From: Unio delphinus | Lineage: Eukaryota > Mollusca > Bivalvia > Unionida > Unionidae | Reading direction: 5' to 3' | DNA: 64,000 nucleotides | Assembly: GCA_029339505.1 (NCBI GenBank) | Contig: JAQISU010000348.1 | Coordinates: 2,138,501 to 2,202,500, forward strand | In this document: positions 12,421 to 24,335 of the stretch, one piece after another | Position numbering within the stretch: the stretch's first letter is position 1 | Layout of the letters: each line of letters begins with the position of its first letter | Made by a program: the position numbers and the translations under genes | Notes under the pieces: generated by a model | Databases searched by the model: none | Told to the model about the DNA's origin: nothing | Seen by the model: the letters and a program-made list of their open reading frames with translations, nothing else

Positions 12421-12532
12421 ATCTGATGAAAAACCTTGCGGCGTGGAATCAGCTCCACGCTACATGGTTATTCAATCTAATGATGGCTCACAAAACATGC
12501 TGCACTGTCGCCATTTGTTATTGAAAAAAAGA

Positions 12533-13500
12533 TATGGGATCTATTGGCACACCAAAAATTGTTAAAAATTTAATATCGGGTTGTCTTCTTGTTGAATGTG
12601 AGCGAAAATGTCAAGCAGAAAATAAGAAAAACATGAAAACATTCTATTACATTCCAGAGACCTCATTCGCTCACACTACCTTGATTACGTTTAAAGGCAT
12701 TATGTGGAGTCGTGAGTGGCTGGAGTAAACGACACAGATATCATGGAAGGAATGACACATGAAAGTGTCACTGCAGTGTGTAGAATACGTATTAAACGTA
12801 ATGACTATCTGCAGGACACCAACACATTTGTACCCACCTTTAACACACCAACAGTTTCCAAAGTGGCCAATGTTGAGTTTTTGCATGTAAGGTTGAAAAT
12901 ATACATACCTTCGATACTGCATGTGTCAAAAATACGGCCATAACGAAGACCGATGTTCCAAAGTCCGAGTATGTGGCATATGCGGCGTCACTCTGATCAG
13001 GAATCAGATTGTATAGCAACTCCGCATTGTGTCAGCTGTGGTAAGTAACATCACGCGATTTCCAAATATTGCGATAATTGGAAACAGAAGGAAATTCAGA
13101 GGGTAAAGTTTACATCTAACATTCCCTACCCAGAGGCTAGAAAACTTGTCCAGGCCAAAACATCCCTTCCTGTCCCATCCTTCTGAACTGTCGTGAAACA
13201 CAATCCGAAAATCACGAAGGACTCACAAACACAGACTGATCAACCCGATTCAACAACATGTGCCAATATCCCCCATTACTAACCACAGAAAAAACACAAC
13301 ATCAACCCAAAATATATTAAATAACAACCCACCACCAAAATCACCAAGATATAAACACAATGCGGAAGAAATGCTCAAGGTACCCATGGCTGCTCCAAAT
13401 CTAATAAAAACAAATACGCTCTCGTACTTGCTCCAGATAAATAACAACACAAATTTCCTCCACGAATGGTCTAACCTAGCTCAAGAATCTCCAGCATAAC
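12533..13500 (+). pseudogene. LINE ORF1 (gag-like, zinc knuckle)
   Basis: An RNA-binding protein that would coat the LINE transcript. The first part reads GSIGTPKIVKNLISGCLLVE; after a shift the frame carries TDIMEGMTHESVTAVCRIRI and DTNTFVPTFNTP. Near 12917 the sequence gives CMCQKYGHNEDRC, a CCHC zinc knuckle (CX2CX4HX4C), followed by a second Cys pair, VCGICG. Several frame changes and stops separate these parts. The C-terminal portion (13.26-13.5 kb) is Asn/Pro/Thr-rich. Confidence 0.7.
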
Positions 13501-13509
13501 TTTATAATG

Positions 13510-14340
13510 AAGAAAACCATCATAAAATGTAACTGCCGAGGACTTAAAGCGAAGTACAATGATATTCTTCTGCTTTTAAATGAACACGATCCTGCAGGCA
13601 GTACTTTGTTTACAGGAAACATTCCTGAAAGAGACAGAAACAGTTACATTTAAAACCTATTGGCTGTATAACATGTACATTCAAAACCCTCAATGGGTTT
13701 CAAGATAAGTCTCGGTTATTGTGAACAATAGAGCCCCTCACAGAATCATCCCTTTAAATACAAAATTATAAGTCATTGCACTTAGAGTCACTCGACATCG
13801 TGTAATTACCTTTTGCTCTATTTACTTACCTCCAAACACCAATCTAGTAGCAAACGAATTAGACAATCTTGTTGAACAATTCCTCGCGTCTTTCAACTCG
13901 GAGCTTTCGCGACCATAATATTCTATGGGGATCAAATCACATAACTACAGAGGCCATAAAGTAGAAGATTTCATTTCTAGACACGATCGGTGTCTATATA
14001 ATACTAACTCACCGACATATTTACACCCAGGAACGGATACATACACCTGCATAGATTTCACAATTTGCTCTCCTTCGCTTCTTTTGGACTATGAATGGAA
14101 GGCTGCTGATGACCTTCACAGCAGCGATCACTTTCCAATCCACCTTGCAAATATCTCTACAATTCAAAACGCAATTTCACAAAGGAATATAAAAGATGCC
14201 GACTGGGCTACGTTTGAAACACTATGTAAAACTAGACTTAATAATGATACAGTATTCAACGCTGTTAATCCTATAAAGCATTTCACTTCAATTCGAATTG
14301 TGATTGCATTAGACAACGCCGACAAACACTAAAACAAGTT
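13510..14340 (+). pseudogene. LINE ORF2 endonuclease part
   Basis: APE-type endonuclease: an early segment reads like KTIIKCNCRGLKAKYNDI, and the C-terminal SSDHFPIHL box (catalytic His of the SDHxP motif) is at about 14125-14151. The longest intact piece is 13925-14332, with TDTYTCIDFTICSPSLL just before the box. Upstream there are frameshifts. Confidence 0.7.
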
Positions 14341-14699
14341 AACAATCGTCCAACGCCCGAAAATTTAAACAAATATCGTATTACGCAGGCTAAAACTCGA
14401 AGCACAATCAAAGAATTTAAATGTGCATCATGGAAGAAATATATTTCTTCTTTAAACTCTCGTTCCTGAATGAAACGAGTTTGGAACACTATTCGAAAAA
14501 TAATTGGAAAGAGGAAACACAATTCTATTCGACACCTGAAAACAAACAACAATTTTAGTTCGAAACGTAACATAGAAATATATTCTTGCAAGACAGTTTC
14601 TCAAAATAGTCCTCATCATCTAATTATTCAGAAGCATTTCGAAGCTTAAAAGCTCAAAAGGAAACGTCAATCCAACAACTCTAAAAGCTATAACCAGCT

Positions 14700-15890
14700 T
14701 TTTTCACTATTGGAACTGCTTTAGACAAGGTCAATGATGCATCCACTGGGCCTGATGAAGTACATTACCAGTTCTTGAAACACCTCCAAGAATAGTCTCT
14801 AACATATCTTCTGAAAATCTTTAATGATGTATGGATTGCTGGTAATGTACCTAAGAGTTGGAAAGAAGAAACAGTAATACCAATTCCCAAACCAGGTAAA
14901 GATATTGAAGATCATAACAGCTATCGACCCATTGCACTGACAAGCTATGTGTGCAAAACAATGGAACGAATGGTTAATTCTCGGCTTATATGGTACTTGG
15001 AAAGTAACAGCTTAATATCGCCTTTCCAAATTTGTTTCCGTTCTGGTCTTAGTACCGACGATTATCTGGTTAGACTGGAAACATTTATTCGCGATGCATT
15101 TATCAAGAAGGAACATTTAGTAGCAGTCTTGTTTTATTTAGAAAAGGCGTATGACATAACATGGAAGTACGGGATACTAAATGACCTGCATGACTTGGGT
15201 CTAAAAGGCCGTCTGCCCACTTTCATATCAAATTTTCTCTCCGATAGAGAATTCAAAGTACGAGTGGGCTCTGTCGTTTCAGATATGCACTAGCAAGAGA
15301 TGGGTGTTCCCTACTGCAGTATTTTATCTGTGACGCTATTTAATATCAAAATCAATATCATCACCAAAAGTTTAGCTCCCGGTGTGGATTGCTCATTATA
15401 CGTAGAAGAATTTTTAATTTGTTATCGATCAAAGCAAATGCATACAATTGAAAGGCAACTGCAACAAAATATCAACAAGATCCATAATCGGACCAATAAT
15501 AACAGTTTCAAATTTTCAGAATCGAAAACAATATGCATGCATTTCAATCAGTTATGACGATATCATGATGATCCTAAACTAACGCTGTATGGAAAACGTA
15601 TTCCTGTTGTTGAGGAAACAAAGATTTTGGGTATTATCTTCGACAGAAAACTGACTTTTATTCAACACCACAAAAATTTGAAAGCTAAATGCTTGAAAGC
15701 TTTAAGTATACTTAAAGTAGTTACGCACAGTGAACGGGATGCTTATAAAAAGGTCATCCTCAATTTGTATGCAACATTCATCCGCTCCATACTAGTCTAT
15801 GGATGCGTTGTTTATGGTTCAGCTAGGAAGTCATATCTGAAAATGCTTGACCCAATTCATCATCGGGGAATAAGGCTCATTCTGTGAGCA
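14700..15890 (+). pseudogene. LINE ORF2 reverse transcriptase part
   Basis: RT blocks are in order: IPIPKPGKDIEDHNSYRPI (14877-), the fingers segment PFQICFRSGLSTDD, motif A region VLFYLEKAYD, GVPYCSILSVTLFNI, and the active-site block SLYVEEFLICY. In functional relatives motif A has FxDLEKAYD and the box is YVDDF; here the catalytic Asp of motif A is Tyr and both Asps of the box are Glu, and stops occur (e.g. near 15291). The enzyme cannot be active. The thumb region (15627-15887) matches the copy at 24.37 kb. Confidence 0.8.
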
Positions 15891-16279
15891 TTTAAGACAT
15901 CTCCATGTGAAAGCCTTTTCGCGGAAGCGAATGAACCACCATTATCGCATCGCAGAGAAATGCTTTCTGCATAGTACGTTCTCAAATTAAGATCAAACCC
16001 TCTAAACCCTACTTTTTTAAAAACTGTTTTTCAACCCAGATACAAAATTTTATACGAAAACAACCCAAATGCCATACCTTCATTTGGTATCAGAATATCA
16101 TCCAGCTTTGACAGTATCAAAATAATCTCTCTACAGTTTCCGAAACGTTTTTCTCGGAAACGTCACCTTGGTGTGGCTTCTTAAATAGCCCAAAGTGATT
16201 TTTACGTTACACGATGCGAAAAAAATCTGAGACAATTCATTCTATCTCCAAGAACTTTTATCATGAACTCCTCGCCGAA

Positions 16280-17100
16280 TTTAGATATTATATTATAATT
16301 AATACTGATGGTTCAAAAGGATGAGGAAAAGGCTGGTGCAGCCTATGTTAGCGGCAAACACATAAACAGAAGTTCGTTTGACAAACGATGTGTCTATTTT
16401 TATCAGCGGAAATCAGACCTTGCTCTGAAATTTATTGAGAATAAACGTATTTTAAATAGTATTATCTTCAGTGACTTACTATCAGTGCTTCATTCAATAT
16501 GCAATAAAAAAACTTGAAAACCCTTTATTAACCAATCTCCAAGTCAAAAATACTGAGCCTAGTAGCTCATAAATTATGGCATACTGTTGGTTACCTAGCC
16601 ATATTGGTATTAAAGGTAATGAAGAAGAAGATCGCGCTGCTAAAATAGCTCTTTCCCAAAAACCATCTGATTTTAAATTACCGTTTACTGATTTTAAATC
16701 TCTTATCAAAAACTACCTACGTCAAAAGAGGCAGGCAATATGGGGTGATTAAGTGAATAACAAACTTCACGCCATCAAACCAACCCTGGGACCATGGACT
16801 CCTTCCTACAGAACCATCTGTACGGAGGAGGTAGTTATTGCAAGAATCATAATTGGTCACTCATACATAACCCACTCCCACTTACTGAAAGGTGAGGATC
16901 CACCAGAGTGCGTTTCGTGCAACGAACCATTCACTGCTAAGCACATTATGACCGAGTGTTTCGACCTGCAACCTACACGTGATAGGTAGTATAATGTACA
17001 TGACATGAAGGAACCTTTTGATACTAAACATATCACTTGTATTTTAGATTTTCTGAAAGAAGTAAATCTTTATTTTAAACTATAACCTTTATGCCATCAC
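16280..17100 (+). pseudogene. LINE ORF2 RNase H and C-terminal zinc segment
   Basis: INTDGSKG starts an RNase H-like fold (first catalytic Asp, at about 16300), followed by KAGAAYVSGKH and SIIFSDLLSVL (a later acidic position). A segment HSYITHSHLLKGEDPPECVSCNEPFTAKHI follows at 16855-16950, the CX2C...H C-terminal motif typical of these LINEs. Frames are broken between the parts. Confidence 0.7.
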
Positions 17101-17385
17101 GTACAGAATGGTTATTTTCAACATATTTTCATCAACATATACCATTTACATTTCCCGTTGATTTGGCAGCCAAATATTTTACCGTTACCAACATCTTATG
17201 ATTCTACTTGGAACTATATGGTTTTCTATTTCGCTTGTCGATATTAGGCCTTTCAGTATTTTAAACATGGATACATACAACCTATGATATGGCGCTAAAT
17301 TGCGTAAAAGTGCCGGTGCGCCGTCAAAAGTTAACCTATCAATCAAACAATCATGGAAGTTACGTACTTTCTATTTTTAAATAGT

Positions 17386-19290
17386 ATGATTGTGAGGGTC
17401 CTATTTCAAAATGCGTCATGAGGATAATCTACTGTATATTTGTCACTTTGATTTTTTCTTCTTTCAAATCAAGCTCGCATCGAGCATCTATATCGGCAAC
17501 AAGGTAAGAAAACTAGTTGAAATAATGATTGTAAAGGTCTAATTCCTGTAGAAACAGCCATGTAAAGTTTTGCAAGACACAATGGTGTTTGTGTTGTATT
17601 TGTTTTATTTTGTATTTGCCTTTGTAATGTATATGCATGTGCTTATAGATCTTAGTTCCCCTATATGACTTACTTTCCTTTATTTTGATACAGCTACATA
17701 TGCTGCATTTTTGTTTTTACCTGCCAGAACATACTTTTGCTGTAAAATGTGTCTCCAAAATTTAACACATTACTCATAATTAGTAGTTTAGTTGGATATT
17801 ATGGACTTAAGATAAAAATACTAAATAACACATTTCCATAGTTGTAACATTAAGTGACTATCAAGGGCCTGAAGTGGAATAGCGATGTTCTTCTTCTTCC
17901 ATAGGTCTAACATGTGGATGACTCGCGTAAAGATGAGAAATGTCCATAGGTGTAATATTATTGACCTGTCTGGTCTCTAATTGGTCATGTAAGGTTTGAA
18001 ATGTATATTGGTTTTGCAGCATAATTCTCTCTGGACTCTAACGAGAAATGTTAATAAAAACCGCATGAACTTTACACAGCTCCGTGTGGAGTGACCAACA
18101 GCGATTTTTCTACAGACACCCAGCGTAGGATGCAACACAGTGGATGTAAAAACAATTTGATTCAGTTATAAACGAAATTATAATTTCCCTATAACATCCC
18201 AATTCTGTATTAACCGAAGTAAACGCCCTATAGCCGTGTAAGGTTTTTTCATCACCTTTTATTAGTATCTAAACCTAACTGTAATCCTTATACCTTTTCC
18301 CATATATTTAGTCACATTGTTTTCTTATATGCAAATCGTAATAATGTTTCTACTGTAATAACTTTAGCGTACAAATTGATATAGATTTAACACGAGATGT
18401 TTAAATGTGTATTGCCACTGGCCTGCTCTTGACTTAATCTAGAAACTTTGTTTTCTATTGTTATTTGTTGCATTCTTTGTCGTTCTTATATAGAGTGAAC
18501 ATATTGCTTACGAGAGATACATGATGCAACACGGTTAAGCTTAAGTCTGACGTTTGGCATGAGGCTAGGATTCTTTGCAATGTTTATTTCAAGTTTGGAA
18601 ACTGCAAACCCAGACATTATATATAATATGTTCATTGAATGAGTTTTGAAGAGAAAGGATGGAGAGAAGAACACAGTTAAGGACATATTTTTACAGACGA
18701 GTTTGTTGTTCTAAATTTAATACCATAATTAAAATGAGACAGGATGGTGCTCTCGGCACACACTTACGGACAGCATCTCAACTTACTTTTCTCTATTGAA
18801 ACACTCAATCCGGTACTACAAAGGCCGGATGAGGTCAGGTGATGAGAGGAGTTTCCAAAATTAGAAAAGCGTGTGACTTTCTGAAGGGCACCAAAACGAA
18901 CTATGCGGGTCTGTTTACTTAAGGTGTGTATACTACGCAATAAACGTGCGCAAGAAGAAAACAATGGTCATATTTCAACCGCTCCCTCACCATTACGGGC
19001 CTCGTATCATTGTACAATTTATTCCTAATTCTAATGATTTCGATGTTGATTTTTATGTCTTGATACTGAGTTAGTTGTGTAATAGTCTTTGGGAATCAAT
19101 TATGAACCATGACCGCAAGTAAGATATGTATTATAATACTCTGGGACGAATGATATTCGAGGGGGAGGGGGTAGCCACACTTTGGGTATATGTTATTTGT
19201 ATTTATGTCCACGTGTTTAGCTTTGGTGGAATTTAGTGTTCATTTTGTTTGAATATTGAGATAGGTATACTACTGCATGTATGCTAAGAA
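17386..19290. repeat. Dispersed repeat X, copy 1 (longest copy)
   Basis: 17.5-18.6 kb aligns with 33.29-34.63 kb, and 18.47-19.25 kb aligns with 41.95-43.75 kb (shared GCATTCTTTGTCGTYCTTAT, GGCATGAGGCTAGGATTCTTT and GGAATCAATTRYGAAYCATGACCGC). No protein is recognised in it; a 66-codon - strand frame at 18764-18964 does not hold in the other copy. The family is unassigned. Confidence 0.7.
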
Positions 19291-20214
19291 TGTGTAAAGC
19301 ACTTGACTGACCCCAACTTGGCAATATATTCTCACATTAAAATACAAATTTACTGGAATCATTGTGTACACGAACGATCAAATATGTTCTGATTTGCATC
19401 ATCAATTAAACATGTTTTTCTAATAATCAACAGAATCATTAATTGCAATATATTTATAGCATTCTAAATCAATCAAAGGTTCTAAGCGATGTCTCATAAA
19501 CACGTTTCGAGCTTATCGACCTAGCTACATGAACAGTTTTTTCAGTCTAATTTTGAGCTCAAAAAGCTGCTGTTGCATTTGTTGTTTTCTTCTATAATAC
19601 ATTTATATTCTTATTGTATTGTTTCTGAAGGGTAAATCATTGTTTCTCAATGTTGAAATTAGAACTATGTCATTTTTTTGTCCATCTTGATTTATCTTGT
19701 CACTAAAAGGGGTCTTCGTGTTGTGACCTCTTCATATGTCTATCATTACACATGCTATGTCATACACGACTCGGACACTATGTAGACAATTGTTGTGTTG
19801 TGCTCTTGAAAGCTCAAATGATTTTAAACGTCAATGAAAGTTTACACTGAATTTTTCGGTGTAAATCAAACTTCATCTCTATCGTATGGTAAGGAAATTT
19901 TATTTTATTATTTTGCAGCATTAAAGTTGCTGCAATATCCACAGTATGCGTTTCGACATGGACCCCCCTTTTTATCTTCAATAAAAATGTCAGAAACTAA
20001 TCCGTCATATTGGTTCAGTGCATGATAGAAATTTCACCCATGGGATAAGAAATCGGCATCAAGCAATCGGCACAGCTTTGTGTACGACATAAAATTCAGA
20101 GCAAATAATGCAATTTTCATAGTCTACACGGAGGCATATGATGGATTCTGTTATTACTACCATGAGCATGGAGATGGACAGTCGTGATATGGGAAGGAAG
20201 TATAGTTGATAGTC
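19291..20214. other. Intergenic, no gene recognised
   Basis: AT-rich; a 63-codon + strand ORF at 19834 has no recognisable domain. Confidence 0.5.
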
Positions 20215-20517
20215 AGTATAGTAATATTAGTATGTATAAAGGACTTGAAAGTAATATTGCATACAAAGGTAAAGTCCTATACGAATAACAACACAACATT
20301 TTTATTTTATATTCTTAAGACAGTGTGAGGCATTGTTCTTGTAACGTACATCATTTATTATAAACAACCAAATAAATGTTACGCTGTTACCGGGGACTAC
20401 TAATACTTGTGCTTTGGGATTAATGATGCATTATTATTACTATCCCAGTTTTGCAGATAAGTCAGTCTGAAACTTATAAATGGATCAGGGTAATGTCACT
20501 ACATGGATTTCATGATG

Positions 20518-20526
20518 AACAAATAT
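20518..20526. repeat. Left target-site duplication of LINE insertion
   Basis: AACAAATAT here is repeated at 21274-21282. The uninterrupted Gypsy-like copy at about 8380-8390 has a single similar site (AACAATAT). Confidence 0.85.
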
Positions 20527-21273
20527 TTTTTTTTTTTTTTTAAATTTTTTTATTGAACACAAGGTATTAGGATTTTACATATTCCCCTACATCACCACCT
20601 GACTGGCGTATGGGGCATGATCTTAAATTCTTTTGTGTCCTGATCTCTACATGTGTTCCCTACACAACACGCACACACATAGACACTTACGTACATTCAC
20701 AATTATTGTACACAAAGTCATACTCGCATACAAACCCCAAAATGTTTGAAATTGCATTAAAAACAAAAAAAAGAATTAATAATATATAAATAATATATAA
20801 ATTTTTAAAAGTAAAAATAATAGTAATAATAATGATAATTCATGTAACAAAAGTTGATAATAGGGTCCACTTTCTTTTAAACTCGTCACTTCTGTTATTC
20901 ACTTTGGCGACATATTTTTCCAGCGTTTTATATGATAAAACACAATTTTTATAATAGGCAAGATTTGGGCTTTTTGATGCACAACGTGATGTGTATATAA
21001 CATATTTTGCAAGCAAAATTAGGAAGTTAATAAGATCATCAAAGTTGTTATTTCCTATAAAGACATCTTTTCGTGTAATTCTAAAATTTGGGTCATAAGT
21101 TTGGATCCATTCTACCAACAGTTTCCAAAAGTTTTCAATAACTAAACAGTCAAAAAAAAGTGCTCAATTTCTTCTATTCCCTCATTACAAAAGGTACATT
21201 TATCATTCTCACTTAAATTAATCTTTTCTAGAAACTGGTTTGTGGCAATATTTCTGTGGAGAAATCTAAAGTT
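20527..21273 (-). mobile_element. 5'-truncated LINE, C-terminal region and poly(A)
   Basis: The + strand starts with a T run (20527-20542), i.e. a poly(A) tail on the - strand. Read on the - strand, the coding end gives KINLSENDKCTFCNEGIEEI then a His and a Cys, the CX2C...HX4C-type motif near the end of many LINE ORF2 proteins. A one-base insertion breaks the frame there. 92 codons follow at 21118-20840, including LVEWIQTYDPNFRITRKD. Perfect 9-bp duplications flank the insertion. The clade is not certain (L1/Tx1-like is possible). Confidence 0.82.
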
Positions 21274-21282
21274 AACAAATAT
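21274..21282. repeat. Right target-site duplication of LINE insertion
   Basis: AACAAATAT, identical to 20518-20526. Confidence 0.85.
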
Positions 21283-21975
21283 AGTATTGTGGCTATATCA
21301 AGGTTTTGAGAGAAAAATGTCACTTAGAAATAAGGTAAAGATACCACAATGTTACTACAAGGTAAATTACAATGGATTACAAAATCTTCTTGACAATGCC
21401 CTTTGGAAATAGGGTAACATTACTACATGGCTTTGGTGTAGAGCTATGTAGAATTGTTACTACGTCAAGCTTTCAAGATCACGACCTCAGTGACTGGAAG
21501 TGAGATATTCATACATGGGTTTGGGGGATAACAATGTCCAAGAGTTCACAGCAGAAAGCGACGCCGATCGAAGTTATGTTTACACCGGACATAAACGTTC
21601 TTCCGGCCTAATTGAGGAAGCTACAGCAGAAATACACAACTCTGGCGTAGTTGCTCAAATACGCTGCAGAAGGAACGGATAAAGAAACTGAGGTGAAGTT
21701 TGTGTACAAGAAGTGAATGCTGCCAGGAAAGGCAACGAAGACTTCAAACATGTCGTCATGCCATAAGAGCAGCGAGGTAAAGTGTTGAAACTTCCGTATG
21801 AAAGTCTCATGGGAAAACACTTTGGAACTGCCAAGACGCGGGACCGTCTTGTCAACGAATTCTATTGTCCAGGAGTGCAGGTAGATGTTAAGCGGTCCTG
21901 TGACAAGTGTCAGAGACAGGCACCGAAAACGGATCATCTATTCATCCCCTTAGGTTGTACACCCCTTATCGATGA

Positions 21976-22500
21976 ATTTAACAATCTCACTCCTGGTAAA
22001 CCTTTCAAATCAGTGGTGGTCTTGATTCTAACATGAACGAAAAACGAGCAGCGAGTATAATCGCGCATCTCGAACATAAATTTTTTGTCACAGTGAAATT
22101 TATCGTAGTAGCAGAAACAGGAAATTGGATTATTCGTGATAAAATACGACCCTGTTCTCAATAATAATAAAAACTGTCATTGTGAGTAAAAATTCTAAAC
22201 CAAAAATATTGACCAGGATTGACAAACCGTATTATGAGCGAGCATATCATGTAACCGCGCTTATTTATGAAATTCATCCGATCAATGAAAAACCTCGTAT
22301 TGGGAATCTGAAACGGATGAAAGTATCAAAGGTAAATTGTGTAGCCGAGCGAGTAACAGAACATTTTACAAATGCGATTCGTGGAAACGGTCTGACAGAT
22401 CTTAGGTGTAACAAAATAAACGAACTGGCTTATCAATCAAAGATACATTAAAATTCCCAACAACAGTAACAAGGATAATATAACTGAAATATTGACCAAA
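21976..22500 (+). pseudogene. Polinton PolB N-terminal fragment, copy A
   Basis: Homologous to 52.08-52.64 kb (almost the same sequence) and, at protein level, to 34.93-35.45 kb. It contains a segment ending ETGNWIIRDKIRPC and, at 22182-22451, an unbroken 89-codon frame with ILTRIDKPYYERAYHV and ERVTEHFTNAIRGNGLTDLR. In the larger copy this lies upstream of the polymerase palm, so I read it as the N-terminal region of the Polinton polymerase. Function beyond that is unknown. It is truncated on the left at a Gypsy junction and on the right at a CT run. Confidence 0.65.
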
Positions 22501-22512
22501 TCCAAATCTCTT

Positions 22513-22513
<1 letters not shown>

Positions 22514-22547
<34 letters not shown>
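22514..22547. repeat. (CT)n microsatellite
   Basis: A CT run at the join between Polinton DNA and FREP-unit flank. Confidence 0.95.
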
Positions 22548-22549
<2 letters not shown>

Positions 22550-22940
22550 AACACACTACATTCATAAACACTCTAAAAATAACTATGCCATTGAAGTTGC
22601 TACTTCATCACTTTTATTTACTACTAATTTAGTAAGAGCAATTTGAATGACATCTAGAGATAAAGGGAACATGTGGACAAAAAGTTACTAATAAGCCGTA
22701 TTAAACAGAGGCACTCCAATTTCATAGGCGGAGAAAGAGATTCATTAGAGCAGAACAATTTTAAAAGCTGAAAACGGGCGAATTCAAAATTATAGGACAA
22801 AAGCACACAAAGTCTTATGCAAAAGGGAAATAACTCCAGTGATTTACGCATTGTACCTAGCCATGATTATCCTGACAAAATTATATTAACTGAATGCTTT
22901 AAATGTAATCTTGTAATTGATAATTTAAAGTAATGCATGC
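22548..22940 (+). repeat. FREP-unit flank fragment (no gene)
   Basis: ACTACATTCATAAACACTC through TTGAAGTTGCTACTTCATCA and CTACTAATTTAGTAAGA is shared with the DNA downstream of both FREP genes (29.85 kb) and with 52.79, 54.65 and 58.41 kb. It diverges after about 22940. Confidence 0.75.
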
Positions 22941-23345
22941 ATGATTGACAAACAGCAGTGCAAAACTAGTATCTCTCTAGCCTGACCGCTTTCGACTCTT
23001 AATGAGTCTTTATCAAAGGCAAATACAGAACATAGGCAAGACAGACAATTAAAATACAAAAACCGTGTTTACAAAACTTTACATGCCTGTTTCTACAGGA
23101 ATTAAACCTTTAAATTTATTATGTTACAACTAGTTTCTTTCAACTTGTTGCGGATGCTGTAAAATGTCTGTGTTGACTTAGAAATCGATGGGCCAAAAAC
23201 ACATCTGTTTTTGTATTTAAATTTATGTACGCGCAAATTATATCCCGGATATTTTATATTCGTAGTTAGAGGCTATTAAGCAAATTTAGAGAATTATTTA
23301 AAATAAAATGTGTCGGCTGGAAAAGATAATTACATTTGTGCATGG
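22941..23345. other. No gene recognised
   Basis: AT-rich spacer between FREP flank and the Penelope-like element. Confidence 0.4.
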
Positions 23346-23349
23346 CTGT

Positions 23350-24335
23350 CTTTTTCTAGTCTTCTTGGTTTAAACCGCTTGGTTTCAATGTTCGAAGGCG
23401 TCTTATCCAGTAAGATTCCTTTTCTTTCCTGGTTTCGGAACTCCAGTTGTGGTTGTGAGCAAGTGCAATATGTGTTATATCACTGAAGGTGTGGCTAGGG
23501 GAGGAGAAGTGTACTGCGACCGGACTTCTGTATAGCTTATTTGTCATCCAATCAGATCTATGAAGGTTGATCATTTTGTGTAGCTTTCAGTTTCTCAGAC
23601 ATACTGCAGGCTACAGATCTTACATGTGATGAGATAAATTACATTCTCTGTTTTGCACGTTTTGTTTGGACCATTTATGTTTAGTTTTTCTCTCGCCACT
23701 GTGCTAGAAAAAGTCCTGGTTTCTATCATGTGTTGACAGGTTTTGCACCTTTTATCGCGACAGGGGCCAGATTGACTAGGGTGGTCTTGATTAGTGATTG
23801 GCGCTAGCATCGCCCTGACTAGGATGTCCTTGAGGTTTATTGGTCTCCGGTAGGCTACTACAGGTTTGTTCGGGAGGATTAACTTTAGTGCATCCGATGA
23901 TTCTACGATGGGCCAGTGTTTCCCAATGATTTTACCTATTTTGGGGTTGTCTGGATGGTAGGTCAGGATAAATGGTATCCTATTAGCCTTTTCCTTCTTT
24001 CCATATTTTAGTAGGTCATCACGGTTTGTTTGCTTAGCCATTTGGGTTGCCTCAGTAATCAGGTCTTTGTCGTAGCCTCAGTAAATTAAATGTTTAGATA
24101 GCTCTTCAGACCATTTTAGGAATGTGTCATCGTCGGAGCAAATTCTGCGTATCCTCAGTGCCTGGCTATATGGGATGTTCCTAATGCAGTGTTTTGGATG
24201 ACAGCTGGTTGGGAGGAGATATTGGTATTTGTCAGTTGGTTTCGAGTAGATGTCTGTATGGAGTTTGTTTTCTACCAGTCTGGTTGTTGTGTCTAGGAAA
24301 ACGTGGTTTAAGTTGGAGACTTCAGACGTGAATTT
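23350..24335 (-). pseudogene. Penelope-like element, C-terminal RT region plus GIY-YIG endonuclease
   Basis: Read on the - strand. 24335-24078 carries the end of the RT: VFLDTTTRLVENKLHTDIYS then KPTDKYQYLLPTSCHPKH, a motif pair typical of Penelope-like RTs. 24041-23595 carries the linker (LTYHPDNPKIGKIIGKHWPI, then CRDKRCKTCQHM, a CX4CX2C cluster) and the start of the GIY-YIG domain (NVIYLITCKICSLQYV). The domain resumes as NNHRSDWMT-like sequence and ends ESYWIRRLRTLKPSGLNQED (conserved E and the YWI block). A stop after QYV and another near 24059 break it. It is 5'-truncated where it meets a + strand LINE at about 24336. Confidence 0.82.

Larger units (their letters stand above)
11935..17350 (+). 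mobile_element. I/Nimb-like LINE, near full length, inactivated
   Basis: The order 5' leader, zinc-knuckle ORF1, then ORF2 with AP endonuclease, reverse transcriptase and RNase H is that of I-superfamily LINEs, the group in which RNase H is common; Nimb-type elements are frequent in molluscs. The 3' end (AAAAGTGCCGGTGCGCCGTC then an AAYC-rich tail) is shared with the copy ending at 26.05 kb. The leader at 11.95-12.3 kb contains ACCACGTGTTGTAAAAGGCG and GGGGGAGGAAAGGATCCTGG. Many stops and frameshifts break both ORFs. Confidence 0.82.
20215..21985 (+). mobile_element. Decayed Gypsy-like repeat, copy 2, split by a LINE
   Basis: Collinear with 8055-9100. The left part (20215-20526) and right part (21274-21985) flank a LINE insertion. 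The right part contains the integrase zinc-binding relic: VLKLPYESLMGKHFGTAKT, NEFYCPGVQ, CDKCQRQAPKTDH and PLIDE, one continuous frame at 21782-21975. The Gypsy homology stops at ATCGATGAA (about 21971-21979), where Polinton polymerase DNA begins. Confidence 0.72.

Noticed and set aside
18764..18964. 66-codon - strand ORF in repeat X
   Set aside because: The frame is not kept in the copy at about 42.26-42.46 kb and no domain is visible.
21608..21937. 109- and 66-codon - strand ORFs
   Set aside because: They are antisense to the Gypsy integrase relic.
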